64,000 bases of DNA from Bdellovibrio bacteriovorus. Its GTDB lineage: Bacteria; Bdellovibrionota; Bdellovibrionia; Bdellovibrionales; Bdellovibrionaceae. The stretch is from positions 3,286,001-3,350,000 of the forward strand of contig NZ_CP020946.1 of assembly GCF_002208115.1 (NCBI RefSeq), in the 5' to 3' direction. Positions 50,706 to 58,491 of the stretch are shown here, in pieces; the stretch's first letter is position 1, and the number at the start of each line of letters is the position of its first letter. The translations under genes were made by a program, and so were the position numbers. The notes under the pieces are model-generated. The model worked only from the letters and a program-made list of their open reading frames with translations, was not told the DNA's origin and did no database searches.

Positions 50706-50756
50706 CCTCTAGGGGTTAAAAACTTAAGAATTTCATATCCTTAAAACCTTTAGAGG
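50706..50756 (+). promoter_or_regulatory. Leader hairpin that can mask the valS ribosome site
   Basis: CCTCTA (50706-50711) pairs with TAGAGG (50751-50756), extended after a 2-nt mismatch by GGTT/AACC. The right arm contains the GAGG Shine-Dalgarno of valS. This could tune translation. No T-box specifier or antiterminator sequence was recognised. Confidence 0.35.
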
Positions 50757-50765
50757 TCGTTGAAA

Positions 50766-53444
50766 ATGTCAGAACAGTTATCAGATCGTTATAATCCCGC
50801 AGATGTTGAATCGCGCACGTATGAATGGTGGGAAAAGAACGGGTACTTCAAAGCCCAGGATCAATCCACAAAACCTCCATTCTCTATCATCCTTCCTCCG
50901 CCGAACGTCACGGGATTCCTGCACATGGGTCACGCTTTGGATCACACAATCCAGGACATGATGATCCGCTGGAAAAGAATGAACGGCTACAACACCATGT
51001 GGTTGCCGGGTACAGATCACGCCGGTATCGCGACTCAATCCGTGGTCGAGCGTGAATTGAAAAAAGACGGTGTCACTCGTCACGATCTGGGTCGTGAAAA
51101 ATTCGTGGAGAAAGTTTGGGACTGGAAACACCAGTACGGAAACCGCATCTATGGACAAATGCGCCGCTTGGGTGATTCCTGCGACTGGGATCGCGCTGTG
51201 TTCACTTTGGACGAAGGCGTTTCCAAAGCCGTTCGCAAAGTGTTCGTATCCCTTCACAAAAAAGGTCTGATCTATCGTGGTCAGCGTCTGGTGAACTGGT
51301 CCGGTCCTCTGGAAACAGCGATCTCTGACCTGGAAGTTGAACACAAGCAGATCAAAGGTTCTTTGTATCACGTGAAATATCCTTTGGAAGACGGTTCCGG
51401 CTTCCTGATTGTGGCGACGACTCGTCCAGAAACCATGCTGGGTGACTCTGCCGTTTGCGTGCATCCAGAAGATGAGCGCTACAAGCACCTGATTGGCAAA
51501 AACGTTCTGCTGCCTCTGACCAACAGAAAAATCAAGATCATCGCTGACACTTACGTGGATAAAGAATTCGGTTCTGGCGTGGTAAAAATCACTCCGGCGC
51601 ACGACTTCAATGACTACAAGATCGGGAAGTCCCACAATCTTGAGTTCATTAACATCCTGACGAAGAAAGCCGAGATCAACGAAAACGGTGGCGTTTACGC
51701 CGGCTTGAAAGTTCAAGAGGCGCGCAAGCGCATCCTGGAAGACCTGAAAGCTCAGGATCTTCTGGAAAAAGAAGAACCCCACGTTCATTCCGTAGGTCAC
51801 TGTTCCCGCTCGGGTGCGGTGGTAGAGCCTTACCTGTCTGAACAGTGGTTCGTGAAAATGGAAGCTTTGGCTGTTCCGGCAAAACGTGTTGCTGAAAACG
51901 GCACCATCCGCTTTGAACCGGAATCTTGGACAAAAGTTTACCTGCACTGGCTGAACAACATCGAAGACTGGTGTATTTCCCGTCAATTGTGGTGGGGTCA
52001 CCGCATTCCGGTTTGGTACTGTGAAGACTGCAACCATCAGACAGTGGCTGAAACAGATGTCACGGCATGCGAAAAGTGCGGCAGTACAAAACTTCACCAG
52101 GACGACGACGTTCTGGATACATGGTTCAGTTCCGCTTTGTGGCCGTTCTCAACAATGGGCTGGCCAAATGAAACGGAAACCCTGAAAACATTCTACCCAA
52201 CCAGTTATCTGGTGACCGGTCACGATATCATCTTCTTCTGGGTGGCTCGTATGATCATGATGGGTCTTGAGTTCCAAAGAGACGTTCCATTCCGTACGGT
52301 TTACATCCACGGCCTGGTGCGCGACTCTCAAGGGCGCAAGATGTCCAAGTCTTTGGGCAACTCCATTGACCCGGTGGAAATGATTGAAAAACACGGTGCC
52401 GATGCTTTGCGTTTCACGTTTGCGGCGCACTTGTATTCAGGCAAAGACTTCAAGTTCAGCGAACAGCGTCTTGAAGGCTACCGCAACTTCATGAACAAAG
52501 TCTGGAACGCGGCTCGTTTCGCGCTTTCCAATCTTGCTGACTTCAAGGCTCCGGCGGAAGGTGTAAAAGCTTTGCCGAACAAAGCCCATATCAGCGTCTT
52601 TGACCAGTGGATCATCTCCAAACTTGAGGAAGTGACCAAAACTGTTGAAGAAGCGATGGAACAGGAAAGATTCTCTGATGCCTCCACAGCTCTGTACCAG
52701 TTCATCTGGAATCAGTTCTGTGACTGGTATATCGAGTTCACCAAACCGATCCTGAACGGCAACAATGCGGAAGAAAAAGCCGCCACCCAACTGGTGATTG
52801 CTCAGGTTCTGAACCGTATCATGCGCCTGCTGCACCCGTTTGCTCCATTTATCTCTGAAGAGATTTACCAGAAGCTTCCGATCAAAGGCACCGCATGTAT
52901 CGTGGATCAGTACCCGAATGCCCGTAACGACAAAGAATTCCTAAGCCTGGGTTCTGCCCAAGCCGCTTTGGAAATCGACATCGTGAAAGAAGTGATCACC
53001 GCGATCCGCAATATCCGTGGTGAAAACCGCATCAGCCCGGCGGTCAAACTGAACGTGCGCCTGGGTGTGACCAACGATCAGACACAAAAGATCCTTGGCA
53101 ACAACCGCACGGCTTTGATGACCATGGGTCGTCTGGAAAACATGGAAATCGGACCGGAAGGCAACATGATGAAGTGTGCCGTGGCTCCGGTGGTGGTGAA
53201 AGATGCCAGCGTAAAGGTGATCATCCCGCTTGAAGGCCTGGTCGATTTCGACGAGGAAGTAAAACGTATCAACAAGTCGATCGAAAAACTGACTCGTGAT
53301 ATCGGCATGCTTTCCGGCAAACTTTCCAACGAAAAGTTTGTCGCCAACGCCGACGAAGAGGTTGTAGCGGCGGACCGTGCCTTGCTGGCGCAGTCCAAGG
53401 TTCAACTGGATTCATTGCGTGATGCTTTGACCCGCTTCCAGTAA
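50766..53444 (+). CDS. valS: Valyl-tRNA synthetase
   Basis: 892 aa from ATG 50766 (GAGG 9 nt upstream; the TTG two codons earlier is too close). Charges tRNA-Val and edits Thr-tRNA-Val. P-P-P-N-V-T-G-F-L-H-M-G-H is the HIGH-type motif, the editing domain has T-T-R-P-E-T-M-L-G-D, and K-M-S-K-S-L-G-N is intact. The C-terminal coiled coil that enters tRNA is present in the last 70 residues. Normal length. Confidence 0.98.
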   Translation: MSEQLSDRYNPADVESRTYEWWEKNGYFKAQDQSTKPPFSIILPPPNVTGFLHMGHALDHTIQDMMIRWKRMNGYNTMWLPGTDHAGIATQSVVERELKKDGVTRHDLGREKFVEKVWDWKHQYGNRIYGQMRRLGDSCDWDRAVFTLDEGVSKAVRKVFVSLHKKGLIYRGQRLVNWSGPLETAISDLEVEHKQIKGSLYHVKYPLEDGSGFLIVATTRPETMLGDSAVCVHPEDERYKHLIGKNVLLPLTNRKIKIIADTYVDKEFGSGVVKITPAHDFNDYKIGKSHNLEFINILTKKAEINENGGVYAGLKVQEARKRILEDLKAQDLLEKEEPHVHSVGHCSRSGAVVEPYLSEQWFVKMEALAVPAKRVAENGTIRFEPESWTKVYLHWLNNIEDWCISRQLWWGHRIPVWYCEDCNHQTVAETDVTACEKCGSTKLHQDDDVLDTWFSSALWPFSTMGWPNETETLKTFYPTSYLVTGHDIIFFWVARMIMMGLEFQRDVPFRTVYIHGLVRDSQGRKMSKSLGNSIDPVEMIEKHGADALRFTFAAHLYSGKDFKFSEQRLEGYRNFMNKVWNAARFALSNLADFKAPAEGVKALPNKAHISVFDQWIISKLEEVTKTVEEAMEQERFSDASTALYQFIWNQFCDWYIEFTKPILNGNNAEEKAATQLVIAQVLNRIMRLLHPFAPFISEEIYQKLPIKGTACIVDQYPNARNDKEFLSLGSAQAALEIDIVKEVITAIRNIRGENRISPAVKLNVRLGVTNDQTQKILGNNRTALMTMGRLENMEIGPEGNMMKCAVAPVVVKDASVKVIIPLEGLVDFDEEVKRINKSIEKLTRDIGMLSGKLSNEKFVANADEEVVAADRALLAQSKVQLDSLRDALTRFQ

Positions 53445-53455
53445 GCTGAAAACTC

Positions 53456-53491
53456 AAAAGCCTCCGTGGTGACTATCACGGAGGCTTTTTT
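53456..53491. terminator. valS terminator
   Basis: A 13-bp stem AAAAGCCTCCGTG / CACGGAGGCTTTT with an 8-nt loop and T-run. It also lies at the end of the converging Arg-rich gene. Confidence 0.9.
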
Positions 53492-53502
53492 TATGTCCGA
53501 AA

Positions 53503-54069
53503 CTAATACCCCGCACGATGGCGCGGATGACGCCGAGGGCGTCGTAAAGGCCGCTCTTCACGACTGTCGAAATCAATATCATCACTGCCATAACGATAGT
53601 CAAAATGCCGGTCATAGTGGCGATCCAGTTCCGGATGGCGCGCTTCATAAGAATTGCGATAGCCGTTGCGAATGCGTTCGGCTTCGTAGGAATCCCGCGG
53701 CGTCCAGTCCGATTGACCGTAAGCCCGCTCATCAGGATAGCGTTCACGGTGAGGCTCGTAATCCCGATAGTCCATTTCGGTGCCGCGCTCATAGTCCCGA
53801 TTCATTTCGAAATCTCGATTGTCAGAATTATCCCGGCGGCGCAGACGATACTCGCGCTCTTCGCGGTACTCCCGGCTGTCCCCCCGACTGCGGCTGCGAT
53901 AGTCCACATAATCATCCGGCGCCTGGGATTCACGACGATAACGGGCCGTTTCATCTGTGGCCTGAGGAGGCGGCTGATACCGGTCGTATTCATCAATAAA
54001 TTCACTGTAATCAGGTTCCCGCTCTGGACGCCGGCGGTATTCATCCTGTCTGAATCGATTTCTTTCCAT
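53503..54069 (-). CDS. Arg/Tyr/Asp/Glu-rich disordered protein
   Basis: 188 aa of extreme composition: mostly Arg, Asp, Glu and Tyr in mixed-charge runs such as YREEREYRLRRRD and R-N-G-Y-R-N-S-Y, ending in an Arg/His/Pro cluster. There is no Cys, no signal peptide and almost no hydrophobic residue other than Tyr, so it should be intrinsically disordered and cytosolic. A strong ribosome site (GGAGG, 5 nt) argues it is a real gene. Sequences like this can bind RNA or form condensates, but no function is known. Confidence 0.7.
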   Translation of the reverse strand: MERNRFRQDEYRRRPEREPDYSEFIDEYDRYQPPPQATDETARYRRESQAPDDYVDYRSRSRGDSREYREEREYRLRRRDNSDNRDFEMNRDYERGTEMDYRDYEPHRERYPDERAYGQSDWTPRDSYEAERIRNGYRNSYEARHPELDRHYDRHFDYRYGSDDIDFDSREERPLRRPRRHPRHRAGY

Positions 54070-54130
54070 GAAATCCTCCTTGTGGTGAACGACTTATTTT
54101 AAGTTCAGCCCCATTCACCCTCAAGAAAGC

Positions 54131-54162
54131 AAAAGGCCCTTTGCCAAAGCAAAGAGCCTTTC
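54131..54162 (-). terminator. Terminator after the VOC gene
   Basis: AAAGGC-CTTTGC and GCAAAG-GCCTTT pair with one internal mismatch and a CAAA loop. Located 26 nt beyond the VOC stop codon on minus. Confidence 0.7.
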
Positions 54163-54187
54163 GTGCACTTCAACATGTCTCTGTCAT

Positions 54188-54616
54188 TTAGAAGGTGATC
54201 TTCACCGAGTCCGCAGATTTTTTTGCGGGACCATGGAAGACCGCTTCAATATTATTTCCATCCGGATCCAGCACAAAGGCCGCATAATATCCGGGATGAT
54301 AAGGACGTTCCCCCGGGGCTCCGTTATCCTGGCCACCGGACTTCAAAGCCACTTCGTAAAACTTCTTCACCATATCGCGGTCTTTAGCCTGAAATGCCAG
54401 GTGCGTTCGCCCCGTCAATTTTCCCGCGCTGGCCGGACTGTCGACTGCCGAAATAAACAGTTCATCACACCAGAAAAAGCCCGGTCCTTCCCCACCCATC
54501 GGAACACCCAAAGATTCAAAAACTGCGGAATAAAACTTTTTGGTTTTTTCCAGGTCTTTCACTACCAGTTGCAAGTGATCAATCAGACGCCCGCGGTGCA
54601 ATTCATTCGTTTCCAT
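54188..54616 (-). CDS. VOC (glyoxalase/dioxygenase) superfamily protein
   Basis: 142 aa, one beta-alpha-beta-beta-beta pair. H-L-Q-L-V-V-K-D-L-E-K-T-K-K-F-Y near residue 13 and the closing F-V-L-D-P-D-G-N-N-I-E-A-V-F-H are the usual metal-binding ends (His14 and Glu about 127). G-R-T-H-L-A-F-Q-A starts the second half. Substrate unknown; such proteins range from glyoxalase I to antibiotic-binding proteins. Start ATG 54616 has AGGAG at a better distance than ATG 54619. Confidence 0.88.
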   Translation of the reverse strand: METNELHRGRLIDHLQLVVKDLEKTKKFYSAVFESLGVPMGGEGPGFFWCDELFISAVDSPASAGKLTGRTHLAFQAKDRDMVKKFYEVALKSGGQDNGAPGERPYHPGYYAAFVLDPDGNNIEAVFHGPAKKSADSVKITF

Positions 54617-54625
54617 CATTTTCTC

Positions 54626-55405
54626 CTAAGGGTTGTTGCGACACTGACATTGGAATGACGAGGCCTTGTCGGCTCCGCTGCAGCGGAAGGTCGCCCCGTC
54701 ATGAGTCAGCTCAAATGAAAATATTCTGCCATTTTTTTCGACCAGCAAAAGATCATCACCATTTTGATAGTAAATGCGGCGGGAAATCGATCGACTGACA
54801 ACCTCCCCGTCCGCCTCCAGACTGGCCACCAGGGCATCAGAAGGATTCGACATCTGCTCTTTGGAAAGTGGCAAGGCTTTGGCGGTGCCATCGGCAGAAA
54901 AGGCCTCGTACTTCAAGGTGCGCGAAGACCCCGCCTCGATGCTGGGTGCATTTTCAATGTAAATACGACGTAGCTCGCCGCCTTTGGTGCGGATGTCGGT
55001 TGCAGTCCATTCCTCGGTCTGTGTGACAATATCACCCAGATCCGGATTGATCACCTGATTGAAAGTGTCAAAGTTGATCTCCACATTGGGATCCAGGGTG
55101 TTCATCTGCATGTTAAGACAGACGGCCATCTCTTTTAGTTTTTGCTGGTAAGCTGCAAACTTGCCGGGATCTTCCATCTCAGTCGGCAAAAAGCCCGCAG
55201 ACGGTGGAGCCGCACTGACGTCCACCGGTGGCGGTTCTGCCTTCACGGGCGGAGCCACGCTTTCAGCAGGGACACCTGTGGTTTCCTGAACCGCAAGCGT
55301 TTCATCAGCGGTCTCATCAGGAGAACCGCCATAGAAATGGCAGAAAGTAAAAATCAAAAGGACAGCGGCAACAAGGGATAGAATCAAAGCTGATTTCTTG
55401 CTCAT
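54626..55405 (-). CDS. Membrane-anchored exported protein
   Basis: 259 aa, unknown. N-terminal hydrophobic segment (ALILSLVAAVLLIFTFCHF) as anchor or signal, then a Pro/Ala/Glu/Val-rich linker to about residue 75. A folded region with two or three Cys near the end (FRCSG, FQCQCRNNP) follows. It precedes the VOC gene by 9 bases and follows the 159-aa exported gene by 7 bases, all on minus, so it may share an operon with them. Confidence 0.65.
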   Translation of the reverse strand: MSKKSALILSLVAAVLLIFTFCHFYGGSPDETADETLAVQETTGVPAESVAPPVKAEPPPVDVSAAPPSAGFLPTEMEDPGKFAAYQQKLKEMAVCLNMQMNTLDPNVEINFDTFNQVINPDLGDIVTQTEEWTATDIRTKGGELRRIYIENAPSIEAGSSRTLKYEAFSADGTAKALPLSKEQMSNPSDALVASLEADGEVVSRSISRRIYYQNGDDLLLVEKNGRIFSFELTHDGATFRCSGADKASSFQCQCRNNP

Positions 55406-55412
55406 CCCTTAT

Positions 55413-55892
55413 TTATCGACTGATATCAACAGCGACGTCAATGGGTACAAACTGCGGCAGGGAAATTCCTTTGAAGTTGAAACGAACCTGCATAATATCA
55501 AATTTCTTGGCCACTTCTTCACATCCGGGGCCTTTCATTCCGACATACATAAGATAGTTTGGCAAACCGGGTTCGTATTCCAGATACCACTGATCCACCA
55601 GGCAGTATCCGCGCACAGTCGAGCCCTGATTGGTTTCAAAATCAACCTCACTGGCCGAAGCAAAAGAAATGGATTTATTCACCAGAAATGCATCCGCGGC
55701 ATTCAGCACCAGACCGATGCGCAACATCGCTGTTTCACTGAGCGGATTCCAGATCGCCGAATAGTCATAGCCTTTGCCGCCCAAGGGCTGAATGCGGAAG
55801 CTCATACGATTGGCTTCCATCGTCTGCATTGCCTGGCCATACGCCGACCACAGAACCGTCAGGACCATCACCACTAACATCAAATATCGCAT
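55413..55892 (-). CDS. Exported protein of unknown function
   Basis: 159 aa. Signal peptide (YLMLVVMVLTVLWSAYGQA). The mature region of about 140 residues has strand-like patterns (M-S-F-R-I-Q-P-L-G-G-K-G-Y-D-Y, V-D-F-E-T-N-Q-G-S-T-V-R-G-Y-C) and two Cys. Not recognised. Start supported by AGGGGG 5 nt upstream. First gene of a likely three-gene unit with the 259-aa and VOC genes. Confidence 0.65.
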   Translation of the reverse strand: MRYLMLVVMVLTVLWSAYGQAMQTMEANRMSFRIQPLGGKGYDYSAIWNPLSETAMLRIGLVLNAADAFLVNKSISFASASEVDFETNQGSTVRGYCLVDQWYLEYEPGLPNYLMYVGMKGPGCEEVAKKFDIMQVRFNFKGISLPQFVPIDVAVDISR

Positions 55893-55953
55893 GATTCCCC
55901 CTCATGTGAAATTCGCAGGTGACTTTGTTCTAGTGGCCGTGGGGCCCAAAACG

Positions 55954-55985
55954 CAAGAAAGGGATCCACGTGGATCCCTTTCTTG
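55954..55985. terminator. Perfect 32-bp palindrome, probable terminator
   Basis: Bases 55954-55985 form a perfect palindrome centred on CCACGTGG with no loop. It lies 33 bases after the stop of the oxygenase gene on minus. The flanking T-run is only TTTCTT, so it may be a terminator, or a DNA site in which two recognition halves meet. Confidence 0.5.
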
Positions 55986-56017
55986 AAGTCATTTCAACTG
56001 TGGTGACAAGTTTGGGC

Positions 56018-57001
56018 TTACTTTAACAGACCAATCTCGCGCAGTCGCTGCATCAAGAAATCCTGTCCAGTAATATCAGCGTACTTGGCGCCTGTCCCTT
56101 TACAAGATGGCAAGCAGCTCAGCATAGCATCCGGGTGCGGGTGCATGAAGAACGGCATGGAATAACGACTTTGATTTGTACCATCCTGTGGATTGATCAC
56201 ACGGTGAGTAGTGCTTGGCAGAACGTCATTCGTCAGACGAGCCAGCATGTCGCCCACGTCCACGATCAAAGTGTCTGGTTCAGAGTCGATATCCAACCAA
56301 GTGCCGTCACGATCTTTCAATTGCAGACCGGAAGCGGTTGCAGCTGGAAGAATTGTAATGAAGTTGATGTCCTCATGGGCCGCCGCGCGAACACAACGAG
56401 GATCCACACCCTCAGGAATTGGTGGGTAGTGCAAAAGTCTCAGGATGGAGTTTCCATCTTTGGTCATCTTGGCAAAGAAGTCTTTTTCAACTTCCAAAGG
56501 CATCGTCAACGCTTCCAGCATCACATCGCCCGCTTCTTCCAAAGCTGCATACAACTTGGAGAAATGGGACTGGAATTCCGGCAGTTCAGACGGCCATACG
56601 TTTGCAGGGTAAACAGCTTTCAAAGGGTTGCCTTCAGAAAGCTCACGGCCCACGTGCCAGAACTCTTTCAAGTCCATCACCGGAGAATCTTTGGCGTGTT
56701 CCTGACCGAATGGAGTGTAACCGCGCTGGAAGCCGGCTTTTGGAGAAATATAGGATTTTTTAACTTCGGTCGGAAGTGCGTAGAAGTTTTTAAGGATGTC
56801 GTAAGCTTTGTGCAGATCTGCAGCCTGGACGTTGTGATCTTTAAGAATGATGAAACCATATTCTTTCAGACCAGTGAAAAGTTTGTCGATGAACTCTGAG
56901 CGTTCGGCGCCAGTTCCTTTGGTGTAACTTGCAAGGCTCAATGTTGGCACTTTACGAAGAGTGCTGTTTTCAGAATGAGAAGCAGTTTCCAGTGTTCTCA
57001 C
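56018..57001 (-). CDS. 2-oxoglutarate/Fe(II)-dependent oxygenase, isopenicillin-N-synthase-like
   Basis: 327 aa from a GTG at 57001, chosen because GGGAGG lies 4 nt upstream; the ATG eight codons earlier has no ribosome site. N-terminal DIOX_N-type segment with F-I-D-K-L-F-T-G-L-K-E-Y-G-F-I-I-L-K-D-H, then the jelly-roll. Iron ligands H-x-D (A-A-H-E-D-I-N-F) and distal His (T-T-H-R-V-I-N), and the 2-oxoglutarate R-x-S (S-R-Y-S-M-P-F-F), are all present. Substrates of this group range from amino acids to ethylene pathway compounds; this one is unknown. Confidence 0.88.
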   Translation of the reverse strand: MRTLETASHSENSTLRKVPTLSLASYTKGTGAERSEFIDKLFTGLKEYGFIILKDHNVQAADLHKAYDILKNFYALPTEVKKSYISPKAGFQRGYTPFGQEHAKDSPVMDLKEFWHVGRELSEGNPLKAVYPANVWPSELPEFQSHFSKLYAALEEAGDVMLEALTMPLEVEKDFFAKMTKDGNSILRLLHYPPIPEGVDPRCVRAAAHEDINFITILPAATASGLQLKDRDGTWLDIDSEPDTLIVDVGDMLARLTNDVLPSTTHRVINPQDGTNQSRYSMPFFMHPHPDAMLSCLPSCKGTGAKYADITGQDFLMQRLREIGLLK

Positions 57002-57065
57002 GAATCCTCCCTTGTATTGGTTCATCCGGAGAGTAGCCTGCTGCGCAATTAAAAGGCAACTGCAA

Positions 57066-57773
57066 CTAATTATGCATAAAAAGAATATCGAATACGCGCA
57101 CCTGGGTGGGGCTTTCAAATTTGAAATGGACATCCACGTCGTACAGACGGACTGCATGCGAGCTTCTATAGGGGGAATCGCCCTCTTCAAAACCACGATA
57201 AACGACAGGACGCGGGTCCTGTTTCAGAGTTTCTTCAATCACTTCGCGCAGAGCTTTATCGGGATTTCGCATCTGCCACTCTTGTAAAAGTTGCTCGGCC
57301 TTGTCGTCGAACGTCACTGCAATTGGGTTCTTGGCGATCTCAGCCGGCCATCCCGTGCGGGCCGTGGGAATGGCTTCGACCTCAGGAAGGTAAGGTTTGA
57401 TATCCAAAATCGGAGTGCCATCCACCAGATCTGCTCCGGCGACCACGATGCCGTCTTTTTCCACGCGCACCAGTTCCACCAAAGACAGCCCGATCGGATT
57501 CGGACGATGAGGAGTGCGGGTCGCAAACAACCCCATACTTTCCCCACCCAAACGTGGCGGATGCACTTTCGCATGGAAGCGCGCCACTTTGTTTTGATGG
57601 AAGACCCAAATCAGCCACACATGACTGAAGCCCTCAAGGCCCTGCAAAGATTCTTCAGGCTGAAGATCCGCGCGGATTTTCAGACGTGCTTCGGCCCGCT
57701 TAACAAGCCCGGGCTGTCGCGGCGTTCCAAATTTATCTTTAAAGCAAGACTCCAAGTAGCCAATAGGTTCCAT
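57066..57773 (-). CDS. trmO: tRNA (N6-threonylcarbamoyladenosine37-N6)-methyltransferase
   Basis: 235 aa. The TsaA/TrmO fold uses SAM to methylate t6A37 in certain threonine tRNAs. I-G-Y-L-E-S-C-F-K-D-K-F-G-T-P-R-Q-P-G near residue 4, L-I-W-V-F-H, F-A-T-R-T-P-H-R-P-N-P-I-G-L-S and L-D-I-K-P-Y are the family motifs. The C-terminal extension with D-P-R-P-V-Y-R is also typical. No Shine-Dalgarno is visible. Confidence 0.92.
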   Translation of the reverse strand: MEPIGYLESCFKDKFGTPRQPGLVKRAEARLKIRADLQPEESLQGLEGFSHVWLIWVFHQNKVARFHAKVHPPRLGGESMGLFATRTPHRPNPIGLSLVELVRVEKDGIVVAGADLVDGTPILDIKPYLPEVEAIPTARTGWPAEIAKNPIAVTFDDKAEQLLQEWQMRNPDKALREVIEETLKQDPRPVVYRGFEEGDSPYRSSHAVRLYDVDVHFKFESPTQVRVFDILFMHN

Positions 57774-57899
57774 AAGCTAGCCCGTACCGCTCGCGGTCTT
57801 CCTGCGTCAAGGACTTTCGAATAACAAGGCTTTTTCAGATGACATGAGCCCCTGAAAGCATAAAACGGAGGCAAATTAACAGCCATTTAGGAGGCATTG

Positions 57900-58295
57900 A
57901 TGAAACACCTTATTTTGGTAGCAGCTCTTGTGTTGGGCTCAGGCTCTGCATTTGCGGGCGAACTTGATAACGAGTCTTCCGTAACCAATCAGTCCATGAA
58001 CGGCACTGTGGTGATCCGTGTTGATAACCGCAACAACCAAACAGCGGTACTGGCAACTGAACAAGCCGTGACCAGCGACGCTCAGGCGCAGGTTCTGGCA
58101 AAAACAGGATCCTTCGACCAATCTGCAAACGTTCGCAACGAACTTGATCAGGATGGTGGAGCTTCCAGCTGGTACTTCTACAGCGGTTACAACTACTACA
58201 GCTACGTCTACTGGTACGGCAACTGGTACACACCATGCTACACGTATAACTACGGGTACTATTCTTACTACTACTACTCGAACTACTATTGGTAG
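57900..58295 (+). CDS. Secreted protein with Tyr-rich tail
   Basis: 131 aa. Signal peptide (HLILVAALVLGSGSAFA), a polar Asn/Gln/Thr/Val middle, then from about residue 92 a tail in which roughly half of the residues are Tyr, with Trp and Asn and one Cys (Y-F-Y-S-G-Y-N-Y-Y-S-Y-V-Y-W). Such tails may bind carbohydrate or cross-link by dityrosine; this is inference. ATG at 57900 with AGGAGG 6 nt upstream (a TTG at 57897 is the alternative). Followed by a large structured inverted repeat. Confidence 0.75.
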   Translation: MKHLILVAALVLGSGSAFAGELDNESSVTNQSMNGTVVIRVDNRNNQTAVLATEQAVTSDAQAQVLAKTGSFDQSANVRNELDQDGGASSWYFYSGYNYYSYVYWYGNWYTPCYTYNYGYYSYYYYSNYYW

Positions 58296-58321
58296 TTTCC
58301 GGACGGCGGCTCTTGCTAGCC

Positions 58322-58444
58322 GCCCTTAGGAGGAGATTTAAGCTTGCGTCGACTCGGGCTCCTGCCCTCGCCGGTCTGTCCGCTTCGCGGCCAACGCATC
58401 CGCTGACCGGAGGTCGACTCCAGCTTAAATCTCCTCCTAAGGGC
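58322..58444. repeat. Inverted-repeat element with 23-bp perfect arms
   Basis: The arms 58322-58344 and 58422-58444 are perfect complements. After a 3-nt internal loop, GTCGAC pairs again; CCGGTC (58371-58376) pairs with GACCGG (58405-58410), and a CCGC-TTC-GCGG hairpin sits at the tip. The whole is a long branched structure of about 123 bases between a secreted-protein gene and a protease gene. The right arm ends 48 bases before the protease start. Confidence 0.7.
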
Positions 58445-58491
58445 TCAACCAAACTCGTGTTGAATACCTTTTGTATTTTGAGGAGTGATGT

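Noticed and set aside
50781-52097. 438-codon minus-strand frame opposite valS
   Set aside because: Antisense shadow of a certain gene, with no start signals.
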